Assembly: GCA_025738555.1 (NCBI GenBank)
Contig: JAOVFP010000020.1
Coordinates: forward strand, 1,798,001-1,862,000
DNA from: Cyathus striatus
Lineage: Eukaryota > Basidiomycota > Agaricomycetes > Agaricales > Nidulariaceae
Length of the DNA: 64,000 nt
Reading direction: 5' to 3'
The notes below the pieces were generated by a model. The model was not told the origin of the DNA. It made no database searches and was given only the letters and a program-made list of their open reading frames with translations. Of this stretch, positions 35,080 to 46,780 are shown in pieces (position 1 is the stretch's first letter; every line of letters begins with the position of its first letter). The position numbers and the translations under genes were made by a program.

Positions 35080-36905
35080 TTATTCAAGTACCATATCTAC
35101 TTCCTTAAATATTCCAACAGTGACGTGCAAGACCCTCATACGGTCTACAAAGAGCAGCCCAACAATATTGCCAAGTCTATGTCCTACTCAACCCAACCAA
35201 CACACAGATGTTAGCGAAGTTGCCTGTTCAATGTAATAACTAGGGGCCGCAAACGATTCTGTACAAAAGAAGCAAGATCATTAATACAGTGAACGTTTCA
35301 GCGCACCGCTTTCAAAGCCAAGTGATGCTTACTTGCCTTGTCCTCGCCACCTCCTGCACAAAATACGATTGAAACATAAGAAGTTGGGAGTGTATTGAAT
35401 AGTAATATTCAATCAAATCGTTTGCAAATCGTTTGCAGCTACGGGTGGCGGGAAAAAGCTGTGGCCAGAGCTACCAGGGGGGACTAGTGAGTTTGGTTGA
35501 CAACAAGCTACTAAATACATACCAGAGGAAAGTAAGTATAAAGGTAGCACAAGTAGTTGGAAAAGATTTGCTTAACTTCCAACTCCTATTATGTCGCACC
35601 CCAATCCTCTATTCAATGAACTCGGCGCAATACAATGCTCAAGTAATGAGCTTGTCGGATGGTCCATCCATGCTGGATGCCTTGTACAGATGGATTAGTA
35701 CGTCATTTTTATTATTTGTGATGCCATCCGATGTACCTGAACTTACATTACCTTAAAGTCCAGCACATTATGGAGTGCGCATCGTTCCAGATGGTATCAG
35801 AATGTGGTTGAGAAAGCGCGGTCTCTATTGGCCGTGCTTCTGCGCAATTGCAGTCCCAGATGAAGATATACGGAGAGCGCGTATTACACGTGCTAGCAGT
35901 ACCGGTTCTATTTGTGCCTCATGTTGCCACTCTCCTAGCAAATGCAATTATTTCAGTGCGTAAAAACGATGATATTGATTATAAAAGCTTACCTTTCCTT
36001 CATATACAGTTGACATATCGAAGGTATACCGCATTGGAATGCTGCAGTCAGACTATGTTAACGTACGAACCAAACGTGAGTGCATAAATGTAAAACGAGA
36101 CACCGAGTTTCAATCTAGACTTGCAGAACTTCGGACTAGGCGTGTTCCCACTGCCAGAGAGTCTCTAGTGCGCATAGAAGGGTATTGTGGTGAGAGTATG
36201 CCGAGTTCATACGTATATATGCTGGAGAATACTGCTAGTAATAGCATATCCGATCCATGGACATCACTAGGAAAGCGAAAACAAAGTGAGTAAACCGCCA
36301 TATAATGTATAAATTCCGAATACATAGGCTTACTGTATTTGATAGTAGCATGCTCAACCGCATCTGCACCTTCAAAAGTCATTAAGCTGTCCCAACCTCT
36401 TTCCCCTGCTGCTACCCGGGTAGTTAGGCATGGAAATAATGGTAAAAAAAGAGAAATCGGCTCAGCGAACGAATGTGTGTCTGACCGTGAATGGTTGCTC
36501 TTGAAACAACTTGCTGATGGGAAAGGAATCTGTTCTGCCGATGCAGAAGACTTCCTACAGAAGTGCACGTCTTGCAGCATGCATTTCCTATCAGACACAT
36601 TTGATCTTCATGTACTGGGGTGTTCTAGCGATTAGCATTCTAGAAATACAAAGGGTACGAGGCAAAAGTTTGTGATATTAATCCAATAGCGACATCGTTT
36701 CTTGAGTGACTAGTGGCGACGCGTCAGCGTAAGCCGTGTTTGGTTCAAAGGCTATAAAACAAACAGTTGACAAAGCCAGCTCAGCTTCAGAAGGCATGTG
36801 ACCGAACTCAGTGAGTTGGTGTGATGACTACCCTTACTCGGTATATCCCGCATACCGCATTCGGTACAGATCCGTAATCGAGATATAACAATCGACACAA
36901 GACCG
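34958..36905. repeat. Inverted repeat segment A, left arm
   Basis: Identical, as far as I compared, to the reverse complement of 62053-64000. Matching positions always sum to 98,958, so there is no indel in at least 1,948 bp, and identity covers introns and spacers as well as exons. It breaks sharply at 36,905. The left limit lies at or before 34,958 because the partner runs off the window. It holds the start of the MULE-like gene and the whole zinc-finger-like gene, transcribed away from each other. Confidence 0.95.
35591..36635 (+). CDS. Cys-rich zinc-finger-like protein, unrecognised family (left copy)
   Basis: Four exons fit with GT-AG introns: 35591-35697, 35759-35955, 36010-36285 and 36346-36635, for 289 residues beginning MSHPNPLFNELGAIQ. 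The body has VGWSIHAGCLVQMDYPAHYGVRI, then a Cys cluster CASCCHSPSKC, a basic segment (VRTKRECINVKRDTEFQSRLAELRTRR) and, at the C-terminus, CTSCSMHF..DTFDLHVLGC, a C-x2-C-x12-H-x3-C arrangement that could bind zinc. I do not recognise the family. It is divergently placed 0.5 kb from the MULE-like gene, a layout seen in two-gene transposons, and the pair is duplicated together. A DNA-binding role is inference only. Confidence 0.6.
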
Positions 36906-37586
36906 ATCAGACCGTCCAGCTGGTATCACAATAGCTGGAATGGACTACCCTTAACCTTTGAATTGATATACGAGCTGAAGCTGTACCGCCGCCATTACAA
37001 ACGCGGTACGCGTATTCGAATAAATCCGAACCTGACTCCAAATCACAAAATGTCTGGTACAACGCAGAAGCTTACTATTAAGAAATCGGCCTATGAATTC
37101 TTCGTGAGGAGAAACTTCGAGCTCAGCACATATCGACCATGCAGCTCTAGATTCGTTTCCTTGACCAACAAACCACTGTTCACGAACGACAGAGAGGACG
37201 ATGATAACGTTTCTTCTGACAGTGATACAAGCGCTAATGGAGATGCGAGTGTCGATGAAGATGCAAGTGGCGAAGAATATACTAGTGGTAATGAAGACGA
37301 AGGTGGTGATGAATATGTGAGTGGTTCGTACGAAGAAGCGCCTTGTTATAGTCCAAGTCGTGACGGATACAATGCCAGTGAGGATGAGAGCTCTTGTATT
37401 GACATATGTGTTAGTCGAGCCCATCTTTCAAAATCCCACTTAAACCAGGGATGGTATTACTACACATTATTGGATGATTCTGATGAACTATGCGACGCTG
37501 AGCACAGTACCTTGTGTCCTTTCTCTGGCCGGATTTGTGTCGCTGACAACGCGTCAGATATACTAATTTACGACTATCTTCAGTAG
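36906..37586 (+). pseudogene. F-box/WD-like protein, C-terminal fragment cut at the A boundary
   Basis: From the first base after segment A the frame reads IRPSSWYH...LPLTFE, matching VRPAEWYQ...LPLTFE of the intact F-box gene at 53.3-55.0 kb. It continues through YEFFVRR, PCSSRFVSLTNKP and ends GWYYYTLLD...LCPFSGRICVADN..DILIYDYLQ. An acidic Asp/Glu/Ser/Gly insert (about residues 85-135 of the fragment) is absent from the other two copies. The F-box and the first half of the protein are missing, so it is a truncated gene whose breakpoint coincides with the inverted repeat edge. Confidence 0.8.
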
Positions 37587-37866
37587 TTCTCACCCACACC
37601 TCCGAAATGTTTGCTTTCATAATTTTGTAAACGATTAGTTAAAATAATTTCGTGAACTTCTTGAGAAGCTCGTCACACTTAAGTCCATGAGAAGGTTTAA
37701 AAAGTTGCATTCGAAAGCATTACATAAATGTATGTTAAGAATACGACCCGAACTTCAAACATCCCGATTCCCGTTCGCATTACTCCAAAGTGAGCTCTGG
37801 TTCTACGACATTTCATGTATCAGAACCGAGAATAGTTGCAAATATAGGGTAAATATACAACTAACC

Positions 37867-38040
37867 TTAATCGTAGCAGAGAGTACCAGAACAAAGCCAC
37901 TCCCCTCCAACTTTATGGCAGCTGCACCCCCGAGCCTGAAGCTCGGCCATGGTTGGGTTGGGATTGGGACTAGGCATAGCCTGTGCGCCAAGAGAGAAGA
38001 ACGCGAGAGCGACAGAAATGAGAGCGACGGCGAACTTCAT
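37867..38040 (-). CDS. 57-residue Cys-rich secreted peptide, copy 1
   Basis: A single-exon frame starting MKFAVALISVALAFFSLGAQA, a strong signal peptide with likely cleavage after AQA (residue 21). The pro-part MPSPNPNP is Pro/Asn-rich, then AR precedes a compact tail with four cysteines in the pattern C-x-C-x8-C-x4-C. A start ten codons further upstream is possible, but the paralogue at 50.5 kb and the signal peptide favour this one. The pair differs mainly in the segment after NPNP and in the loop, while the signal peptide is identical. The length and cysteine pattern suggest a secreted effector-like or antimicrobial-type peptide, but no known family was recognised. A TATA box lies about 70 bp upstream. 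Confidence 0.75.
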   Translation of the reverse strand: MKFAVALISVALAFFSLGAQAMPSPNPNPTMAELQARGCSCHKVGGEWLCSGTLCYD

Positions 38041-38108
38041 TTTGAATGAGATGATGATATTGATGTACAAACCCGATGGATAATTTTCAGCTACAAAGAA
38101 TTCTACGC

Positions 38109-38118
38109 TTTTTATATA
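38109..38118 (-). promoter_or_regulatory. TATA box of peptide copy 1
   Basis: TATATAAAAA on the minus strand about 70 bp upstream of the ATG at 38,040; conserved in the duplicate at 50.7 kb. Confidence 0.6.
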
Positions 38119-38745
38119 TCTTCATATTTTGGAGATTTACCGTTTCTGGACAGTGCGGATCAGCGTTTGTTGACTATCATACTCTATCGTCTCTTGCGCA
38201 TCACGACTGACCAGGACTGACCCCCTTCAGGATGATCCGCAGTGAAGATCATGTGTGTCCCACTGTGGCCATATGCATATTTGATGGAGTTTTAGACAAA
38301 GATTAGATACTATACAAATACGATGTACCAGGCCTATAGTTGTATAGCTCTGCTTGATAGACCGTATATGATAACGTGCATTGAACCTATCACATATCGA
38401 AAGCCGAATTTGTCGTAGCTACCTAATGCCTAGGCTAGTAGTAATTCAGACCGTTCAGTGTATACCGAGACATTCCTTAGAGTACTGATAAACGTTATGG
38501 GGACTAGGCCCACTCGAGTTTCAAGCTTATCTTTGTATATGAGTAAAAACATAGTAAAAGGTTCTGGGTAAACTTGACCGTTATGATTACTCGCAGCCCT
38601 GGATATGTATCGTATGTAGAGAGATGAAACAGAGTTCCTGGCTCAATGCTCGTACTCAGTTACCTTGATCACAGGACGGTGGAGTGACTTGAGCACATTG
38701 CACTTCGCTCGATTAAACAGCTATTAGCACCATCTTCCGACGATA

Positions 38746-41365
38746 AGTAACGTGCATTGATGCGCCAAAAGGCGGTAAGCATGGTATGACTCCGGAATTC
38801 ACGGGAACCGGCTCCATTGACCAGACGCAAAGGCGCAAGTCATGTCATTGAATGCTACTCAAACTTGAAGCACTGTTTCAGAAATCAATAAGCTATATTT
38901 CCTTGTCCACCTTAATCCCGAATTATGAGATCCCCCGGTTTTAAGTAACTAACTAAGTTGGCGATTTAAATCAAATTCGCAGGATGATACTACATAGAGT
39001 AATAACTGAAAGGCAGTGCCAGTGAACAGCCTAGCGATAATGAGAGGAACGATCAAGGAATAACATACGATATAAAGGTACTACTTCCGTAGGATCTCGT
39101 AGGATATGTATTGAGGAGATCCGAAACAACTTAAATTTTCATATGGGGGCTAACCATGACCTGGTCTGATATGGACAAAGATAAACAACAAAGTATGGGT
39201 CTTGGATGGGGAAAGACTCCGAAATGCAGAATGAATGGTTCGATTCGTGACCTCGTTGGTTTCAGTAGGAAGGGCTCGCATTAAACCAGCTTCGATATAT
39301 CTGCCTGTTCTCTACAGCTGATTTTCGGACATCAGTCATTAATTCATACGATATCAATTAACCCCTCTTTGTCAATCGGTAGAATATCTTTGATATGGAC
39401 CCAATGATGTAAGTTGAGTCGTGCTAGGGCAGATTATAAAAAGATCATTTTCATGTACACCAATTATGTTATTCAAGTAAGACACCCACCTAGCGATATA
39501 TATATGCCTCATTAACCTGTTGAAAGTTCATCCCACTGGCATTATTGAAGCGTGCGTTGTCTATAGCCTAGACGAACAGTATTAAGAGTAGCCAGGCCTT
39601 CGTTTTGAATAGATAACCACACCTTCATTGAGAAGGAATGAAAGGATATTCATTATGAACATTCGCAATCGTCTTTCTATTATAAGTGAGTGCATATCGA
39701 GACAGTTGCTGAAACTCATCGCGCCTGTGTGAACAAAAAATGCTGAATATAAACAACGGGTGTAGGTTAAGTTGAGTTATAAGAGGTTAGAGATGTTTAC
39801 AATGGGGTGATAGTAGCTAGATTATGTAATAATAACTACTTACTCCTAAAACAACGTAACGGGGTGGCGAGTTTGGAGGGAATTTCGCAGAAGATCGGTA
39901 TTAAGGATGCTTCCGGGCAAAAGGGGGTGGAAGGGGGATGTGTAGGAAGGTTAAGGAATAACTAAGTGGTGGTTAGATAACGTCTCTGGCTATGTACGAG
40001 GTAAACACGTGATTCTCTATGAGTTTGCGGTTTCTTCTTACTAGACTCAAATCAAATTACTAATCAATGATCTCGGAAAATATGCTTTATTTCACTACAC
40101 TACGTCAAAGTACTTTATAATGGAAGCTGCACGGGGGATAGCTTGGGTCTACATGGCAAAACTCGTCTACTTTATATACTACTGGAAATATGGTGGCTGA
40201 TGGTACTGTATAGGTGCTAGATAGGTACATTCGGGGTACTAGGGATCATAAACTACATCACTGACAAGGGAAAGCCATACGCTCACGGAGCGTGCTGGAC
40301 AGGGGGTCGCGTGTCTGTCATATGAGGTTGCGCAACGGGGGATATGGCGCCGCACGCATTCCTTTGGTCAGGACGGGATTGGCTACACATGGATGTGCTA
40401 AGAATAGCACAAAGATCTATCAGGGCTCAGGGCTTATTACTTTAATTAAACATGCATCGCTTCACCGGTTACTCTGAGAGAAGTCGATCAGTTGGCTTGG
40501 GGTTCCAGGGTTTGCTGAGGCATCTAGTGAGGTGCTTCGTCGTCGCTTGCTTCTCTTGGGCAGTGATCGTGTTCCATCATGTGACCTTCGCGTGTTGTTT
40601 AGATGTGTTCTGGCTGTTATCCATTTAGTCGCTGAGTTTAGTGCCGCTGCTTTATCTGTCTCTTCTGCATGTAGTACTACCTTAGGCTTGGTCATATTCA
40701 CACCCTTGGTAAGTGTACTTCTTAGTACTTTTAACTGGCAGCTCGGGTCTCACTCCAATTCTGTAACTAACCCATGTTTGTTACCATTTGGTGAGTACTA
40801 ATTACATGTATAGAAAAAGCTAAAATCCACAACTATAGGTAGTGTATGCCCATCAGGCGTCTCAGTTAGTTACAACCTTGTCTTTCAAATATATGTTGCT
40901 TCTCGGACAGGAAAAGTTGTCAACATTCAGAAGGTGATATTAATCAAATGAATGTAAGCATTCCTTCAATACATCAACTTACCTATCGAGAAAAAGGATG
41001 ATCCTTTGTTTTGAAAATTGGAAAGTGATTGGTTACTTTGACGGGACTTTGCGGCTTTTGCAGTAAAGTCTACATTCACAACGCATGCAAATCAGCCTTG
41101 AATTATTGCATTTATTAGAAGAAAGGATATGATTACGCTCATATGGGGCCTCACATACAGACTCCTTGGCTACTACTATTAACATAGAATGTCCATAGTA
41201 AGTCTACACAGTGTCTAGGGCCTGGGTTGCACCTCCTAATATCAGCCCAGCCTTTGCTATTGCACAGCAATTATAATAAGGAGACATTGAGAAAGAATAA
41301 TAAGATACAGTAAGTTGAATTCGCTTACTCACATTGGATGGGGGAGTTTGGTTTGAGTCAAACTT
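38746..41365. other. Spacer without a recognised gene
   Basis: No convincing coding region on either strand. Opposed frames at 40,462-40,801 are uncertain. CpG content is ordinary. The corresponding position in the right arm (61,675-62,052) holds only 0.38 kb, so this stretch is either an insertion in the left arm or was lost on the right. Confidence 0.5.
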
Positions 41366-41620
41366 AATGACGTGTAATTGGAGTGGGCATGCAACTCAAG
41401 TATGGTCAGATAACAGAAAGAAGACTGTACTGCTAAATGTTCTTCAGTGGCATATGATTTAACGTCACTATTCAACAATTTAAATTTTCAAAGGATTTGA
41501 TGCTTAATCCTCAGATCATCTCTAAATGCAACATCATAGTAATTCACCACACCTTCCAAGTTCAAGACATACATAGGTTCTATCTACTAGCCCTCCAACA
41601 TCATGGGTAATACCTGTAAC

Positions 41621-42075
41621 CTACAACTTAGGCTTGAGGCTGACTGCATCCCTGGCAATCCTTTGGCTGCGTTTCTATGGTAAAAATGTGGACTATTTTT
41701 GAAGAAACACACTTACAATGCTAACACCGAGGATCATAGCTTCAAGTGAGCATTCGACGATATCACTCGCAAGTTCAGTCTGTTCTTCAGCTGAAAACAA
41801 ACATCATTGAAGTACCTAATTAGCAGCAATTATAAAACACACATGTGAGTGTCGTCTTTCCAGCGAATTTACCAAGGGCGGCACAGGACTTGACGGTAGA
41901 AAGCATTCCGGAGGCGATGGAGAGACCACATCCTATGCAATCTAGAGTAAATGCATACATCTGAATCCATCAAGAAATGAAGCTTGCCAGAAGGGTCGCA
42001 TGCAGTTGCAGCCAGAGTTGCAGCATTGGCAACAGCTGCGACACTGAGGAGTGCAAAGAGCTTGAAGGAGTGCAT
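41621..42075 (-). CDS. Small secreted Cys-patterned protein, family 1, member 2
   Basis: Four exons on the minus strand, 42075-41988, 41932-41873, 41790-41717 and 41674-41621, give 91 residues. The signal peptide MHSFKLFALLSVAAVANA is followed by cysteines at 26, 31, 46 and 63 (C-x4-C-x14-C-x16-C), then an amphipathic C-terminal part ending VSLKPKL. The first intron uses a GC donor (TCTG|GCAAGC), as in the paralogue at 60.9 kb. Residue 76 is Arg here and Cys in the 60.9-kb copy. Exon sizes are identical in both, so both look functional. No known family recognised. Confidence 0.78.
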
Positions 42076-42136
42076 TGTTGTTCGAAATGCGAAGTCGGAT
42101 AATTTGATAGAGAAATTGGGATGTGATTCCATAGGC

Positions 42137-42144
42137 TTTTATAT
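42137..42144 (-). promoter_or_regulatory. TATA box of family 1 member 2
   Basis: ATATAAAA on the minus strand, about 62 bp upstream of the ATG at 42,075. Confidence 0.55.
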
Positions 42145-43633
42145 GTTTCCTGCAATGCCAAATATACATTGTGGAGCATTATATGAAAGATTAAATGTTG
42201 CTATTTCTTCAATATATTCCAGGAAACAGCATCACCGGAATTGTGTGTTCTAGAAAGTTTTCGAGCAACTGAGAAGCAGTTCTCAGTGCTATACATGCCT
42301 AAGCGAAAACCCAGAAGCAGATCGGAGTGTCTAGTCTCTGACCTGATCTTTCATACTGTAATAGGCCTTTTCGAGCTATATACCAGCTCTTTAGTTTTAA
42401 AAAGAAGGGCTTGCGTGCTACAGTGTTAGGCCTCATACATCACAACTCGAAGTAAAACTATTACCAAATGAGCTGTACTATTTTATTGACCACTTACCTC
42501 AGATGACAATCGAGTGGGACTTTCATTTTGGTGTGACCAAACCAAAATGCATGCCTGAGTGTAAGTATAGTATTAATAGCATATAACATATGATATGTAA
42601 GTAGTTTTCCTCCGACTATTAGTGTTAGCATTTTAGAGGTGGTGTCTGTTGTATTATTAGTTGGCTTCTTTTATTACATCATGTAGCAGCTGCTATTCCC
42701 ACCTTCCGGAATCCATTTGGTGCCTGCTATTCTTTGGCGTTAGTGTAAGTACTAGGATATAGAAATACCACACAGCCATTTTTGTAGAACCAATCCCGAA
42801 GTTCTCATGCATTTTTCCAATCTTTGTACTCCACAACTCCACTACATAATACTGATATATCATCATGGAAGAGTGGAAACTATTTTCAAACTAAACCATT
42901 TTATTCAGAATTCAAGATCAAAGAATGCTGTGAATGAAGTTCAAGTCTGTACTGATGCTCAAAATCTATACCAATACTTCTATCAAAGGTATGTACGTTT
43001 GACACCCACAGGTTTGCAGAAGTCTCAGAAGGATGTAAAGACAATGCAAAGATTGCATAAATATTGTTGCCAATGGAAATAGTTAAAAGAATTGAAAGGA
43101 TATGTACCTTCCAGTCACATAGTAAATGATCTATGCTGAGATTTCATCTATAAGACCATGTGCGAGGCTATGCTGCCCAGTGGCCCAGTGCTAGTGTGTG
43201 TTCATTTGTATCACAAAAGGAGGTTTGATCAGAGGCTGAGCTACAAATAGTGATGTGAAAGTTCAGTCCAGAACTGGGGTTCAAACTTGAACCTCAGAGA
43301 ACTGAACCTGTGTTTGGTCCAAAGTTCAGTCATGTGATATGAACCAGACCCTAAGTCCAGTTCACAGTTCTCTTAATAGTAGATTTTAATGAACCCATTC
43401 GAACCTGTTCGAACAGGTTTGAACCAATTTTTAATACTACAAATTTTGATAATTTTTTTGCGACATCCATGAGCAAGAACTATGGAATTTTTGACAAGGG
43501 AAGACCACCAGACATGCATTTGTGAGATCAATGTAAATTGTTAGTCAGCGTGATCCGACTGCACAGCTTTGAAGTTTGATCATTAGCATGTGGTTATTCC
43601 CAGCTTGGAATTTTAATTACACACTGGGAATCA

Positions 43634-43985
43634 ATGGCTGACAAGTCAGATTTTTACAAAGTAAAGGGCACTCTTGAGGCAGGTATTAAGAACCTCAAGA
43701 AATGGTATCATTGTGTTGATGATACCTCTACTGTGTATTTTATCTGTCTTGGTAAGCACATTATACACCATATTCAACAAACCATTGCTTATAATGTTTT
43801 AGTTCTTGATCCTAAGATAAAAGATGTCTATTTTCGTGTTCAATGGAATGAAGAACAGTATTGAGAAGGAATGAAATGGCTTGAGGGTGTTGTAAGTAGA
43901 TATGTAATAGCTGTTGTTCTTTTCATAAACTAACATCTTTGTATAGTTTGGCAAGTATTATAGGCCACCGGAATCAATTAATTCC
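43634..43985 (+). pseudogene. hAT transposase remnant
   Basis: The frame reads MADKSDFYKVKGTLEAGIKNLKKWY, then VLDPKIKDVYFRVQWNEEQY, and past a stop EGMKWLEGV and KYYRPPESIN. LDPKIK..YF and the following KYY segment are typical of the region before the hAT C-terminal dimerisation domain. Only this part of the enzyme is left, so the element cannot move on its own. Confidence 0.7.
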
Positions 43986-44216
43986 TTGTCTATTGATTCA
44001 GCTAAAGGCAAGTATAGTTTTACAATCTTTATGCATTTAATGACTAACTATAGTCTCTCAGCTAAGAATATAGCATTGTCAAGCAAAGTAGCCCCAAGAA
44101 TGTATGGTAGGGCGATATTAAGGGGGATGATCCAGACTTTGTAGCCAATGAATTTTAGTTTAAAGTTGTAAACTCGTAACTTTCAATTTAGCTGTAAGTT
44201 CTTTCATCTGGGCTAC

Positions 44217-45392
44217 TAGATTTTGACGTTGCCTGTATTTTGACATTGCCAGTGAGGCAACGTCACATCAGCCTGTGATCAATCACACCCTCACTAATCA
44301 ATTCTCCCGCCCTTCCCTTTGCATTTTCACACACATATCACCATTGCCCACCTCCCACTCATTATTTCCCACACCTCCGCTCTCACTTTTTATACTTTTA
44401 TTACATTTCCCTTAATCAAAAACAGAGTCTACTATTTATAATACAACATTTTATTACCTATTTCACCAAGGATGGAACATATTACAGTAGAAGATTATTT
44501 AAAACTGTCTCTGATTCACATGTTGAATAGCTTTATCCCCTTCATTAAATAGTGAAATATTGTTTAGTACATATATCATAATATATATTGGATAACACAA
44601 AAATAATTGAAGAAAATGATAAAGAATTGACCTAGAAAATAAGACAATACTTGCTCACTGTTGAGCATGATGACAAGTGTGATGTGTTGCTGTGGCAATG
44701 AGGAAGGGTACTTGATGGAGTGATAGATGGGATCAATATTGTGTACAAATATAAATGGGAAGCGGAGGGCGTGGGAAACATTGAACCTTCAGTAATGCCA
44801 AAGGCAACGTCAAGCAACGCCACGGCAACGTCACGGCAATGCCATTCAGCAACATCACAGCAATGTCACACAATGTCACAGCAATGCCAGGCAATGTCCA
44901 AGCAATGCCAGCAACGCCAAGCAACATCAAATCTCAGATCAGCAATGTCAATTCTCAAATGGCAATGCCAGGCAATGTCAAAATCCTATTTTCAACAATT
45001 TCTACAACTAGTATAAAAATGAGTAGAGTCCATTTATCTCTACCAAATATTTACTTTTATTTCTATATATCATGTATTTACAACATACAAGCTGTCTAGA
45101 GTAGAAATGTTGTGTACAAAGGAAAAAAATATTTATTTTCAACTTATTTCACTGTGAGATTGTAAGTTATACCCTGTTATACATGGCTCATATTTCTCAT
45201 TAAGTGCTAATATATATTATATGAATGTAAGGTACATTTATCTTGTGAACTCCTACTAATTTATTGTATTTATTACTAACTAAGCATGTACACAAGTGGG
45301 GCTCAAACACAAGACCTCAGCAAGCAATGCCACTGCAATGCCAGGCAATGTCAACTTGGGCAACATCAAAAACTGGGCAACGTCAAAATCTG
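44217..45392. mobile_element. TIR element with AACGTCA/CAATGCCA repeats, nested in hAT
   Basis: The left end reads AGATTTTGACGTTGCCTG and the right end, reverse complemented, CAGATTTTGACGTTGCCC. Sub-terminal tracts (44,220-44,260; 44,795-44,970; 45,325-45,385) are dense in GGCAACGTCA / GGCAATGCCA units. No transposase is present and no target duplication could be fixed. It is a non-autonomous DNA transposon of unknown superfamily. Confidence 0.6.
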
Positions 45393-45471
45393 TAGGCCCC
45401 TTTTATCTATTTGATTCATTTTTCTATTGTAAGGTGTACACAATTCTACTATATTCTACTAGTGTATTTAC

Positions 45472-45742
45472 TGTTGGGATTTCAGCCGGCACTTCGATAT
45501 CTAGCAGATTAGTCATGTGTTATGTAAGCGAGAGGGTAGGGGATCATTGGAGAACATAGTAGCACATGTTGGAATATACAGGGAGATTATGGGAGTATCT
45601 GGAGTAGGATTTGGTAGAATATAGTAGCATACACTAGAAAATAGTAGTTACTTGTCTATTATGTATATAAGCCCTCTGTATGAGGCACTAGCAATCTTAA
45701 GTTCTCATTCACACTTTAAACCAAACACTCAAAATCACAACA
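45472..45742. mobile_element. Short solo LTR, 271 bp, TTTAC duplication
   Basis: Begins TGTTGGGATT and ends ATCACAACA, with perfect 5-bp duplications TTTAC (45467-45471 and 45743-45747). It contains a promoter-like TATGTATATAAGCC near 45,660. Size and TGTTGG start suit a Ty1/copia-type LTR. It lies inside the 2.7-kb hAT element. Confidence 0.88.
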
Positions 45743-46045
45743 TTTACGATACATTCTAACTCTGTCATTTGGATTAACATAAATTAACAGTGAAAAAAAA
45801 AAAAAGTTGAAGGGTCCAGTTCAAAGTTCGAACCTACTCTGAACCGAAACCGAACCTACATGAACCTGAACTGTAAGTCCAGTTCAAAGTTCAGAAATTT
45901 GGCTGAACCAAACCTAAGGTTCGGTCCTAGGTTCTAAAAAAATGGTAATGAACCAGACTGAACCAGACTTTCTCATCACTAGCTACAAATATGTACAATA
46001 CAATTTGTCTCAAAGTTTGACTACCACTTTCAAATTAAATAACAA

Positions 46046-46780
46046 ATAAGGCCGGCTGTCGCCGGCAAAGCCCACTAACTACAATAAAATTGAAAAACCA
46101 ATATTATACAAGCAATAAGTAGGGTAAGTTACAAAGTAATGAAAGTAAAAATAAAAAAGTGTAAAAAGACACAAATCAAAGTGGAATAACTGGAGAGGAG
46201 ATTTGACACGCGCAAGGTGGGTAACAAAGAGTCAACAAAGCCATAGGTAGGGACCTAGGGTAAGCTATGAAGTCATGAAGGATAAAAGGAAAAAACACTA
46301 TAATACAACTACAACAAAGGAAACATACACTACATTTGCACTACATAATACATAAGTAAGCAAAGAACTTGAGAATAGTTTAACTTATACTAATAGCTAA
46401 CAAAGAACTTTATAATGAAAGTAACTCATAGAGCCGACCCTCTAGCAATAAAAGCAATGAAGTACTATGTGTACTAACAGTAACTTGTCAAATTCTTAAG
46501 TCTAAGACAGCAAGCCCAGTAGAATGTTTATGAGCGTGAACCCTGAGAGGAATATCAAGTATACTTCAGTAGTATCTGGACAAAACTTATTATAATTGTC
46601 ATACATGTCGGAAAGATGGTAAGTAAGGCAAATTACAAATGAAGCACGGACCAAACCAAAAAACGAAGAACAAAGAGAATGGCCGAAAAGCCGAAATAAA
46701 TAACAGGAGCAAACAATCAGGAATTTCAAGCGAGTCCGAGCCCTATAACCCAACTAACTAAAGTTAGTGGGAATAATCTC
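46046..46780. repeat. Repeat G, long copy (GCCGGC-headed)
   Basis: Starts with a potential hairpin GCCGGCTGTCGCCGGC followed by AAAGCCCACTAACTA and ends AGCCCTATAACCCAACTAAC...TTAGTGGG. A much shorter relative with the same head (CTATCGCCGGCAAAGTCCAA) and tail (AGCCCTATAACCCTAAGG) is at 55,205-55,360. CCCACTAACT occurs inverted at the two ends. Class unknown. Confidence 0.45.

Larger units (their letters stand above)
37800..38745. repeat. Segmental duplication C, copy 1
   Basis: Aligns in the same orientation with about 50,480-51,390, with scattered substitutions and small indels. It includes the secreted-peptide gene, its TATA region and about 600 bp of upstream sequence (shared blocks such as CCACTGTGGCCATATGCATA and GGTTCTGGGTAAACTTGACC). 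Confidence 0.85.
41366..43155. repeat. Inverted repeat segment B, left arm (diverged)
   Basis: Matches the reverse complement of about 59,860-61,674 with many substitutions and some indels. It includes a secreted-protein gene and about 1 kb upstream. At several sites this arm has TG or CA where the right arm has CG (for example the GGCGTTAGTG / GACGCCACCG stretch near 42,640), so the left arm has suffered more CpG loss. Confidence 0.85.
43248..45981. mobile_element. hAT element, 2,734 bp, 8-bp target duplication GCTACAAA
   Basis: The ends are TAGTGATGTGAAAGT and, reverse complemented, TAGTGATGAGAAAGT. They are flanked by perfect 8-bp duplications GCTACAAA (43240-43247 and 45982-45989). The subterminal regions (43,255-43,440 and 45,800-45,960) are packed with GAACC/GGTTC and GTTCAGT motifs in both orientations. 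A transposase remnant survives at 43,634-43,980. Two later insertions sit inside: a TIR element at about 44,217-45,392 and a solo LTR at 45,472-45,742. Confidence 0.9.

Noticed and set aside
36951..37424. 157-codon frame on the minus strand
   Set aside because: It is antisense to the acidic insert of the F-box fragment; the Thr/Ile-rich pattern comes from the repetitive GAT/AGT codons on the other strand.
40462..40801. Opposed open frames as a possible gene
   Set aside because: Neither strand shows recognised motifs, a convincing start context or splice pattern.
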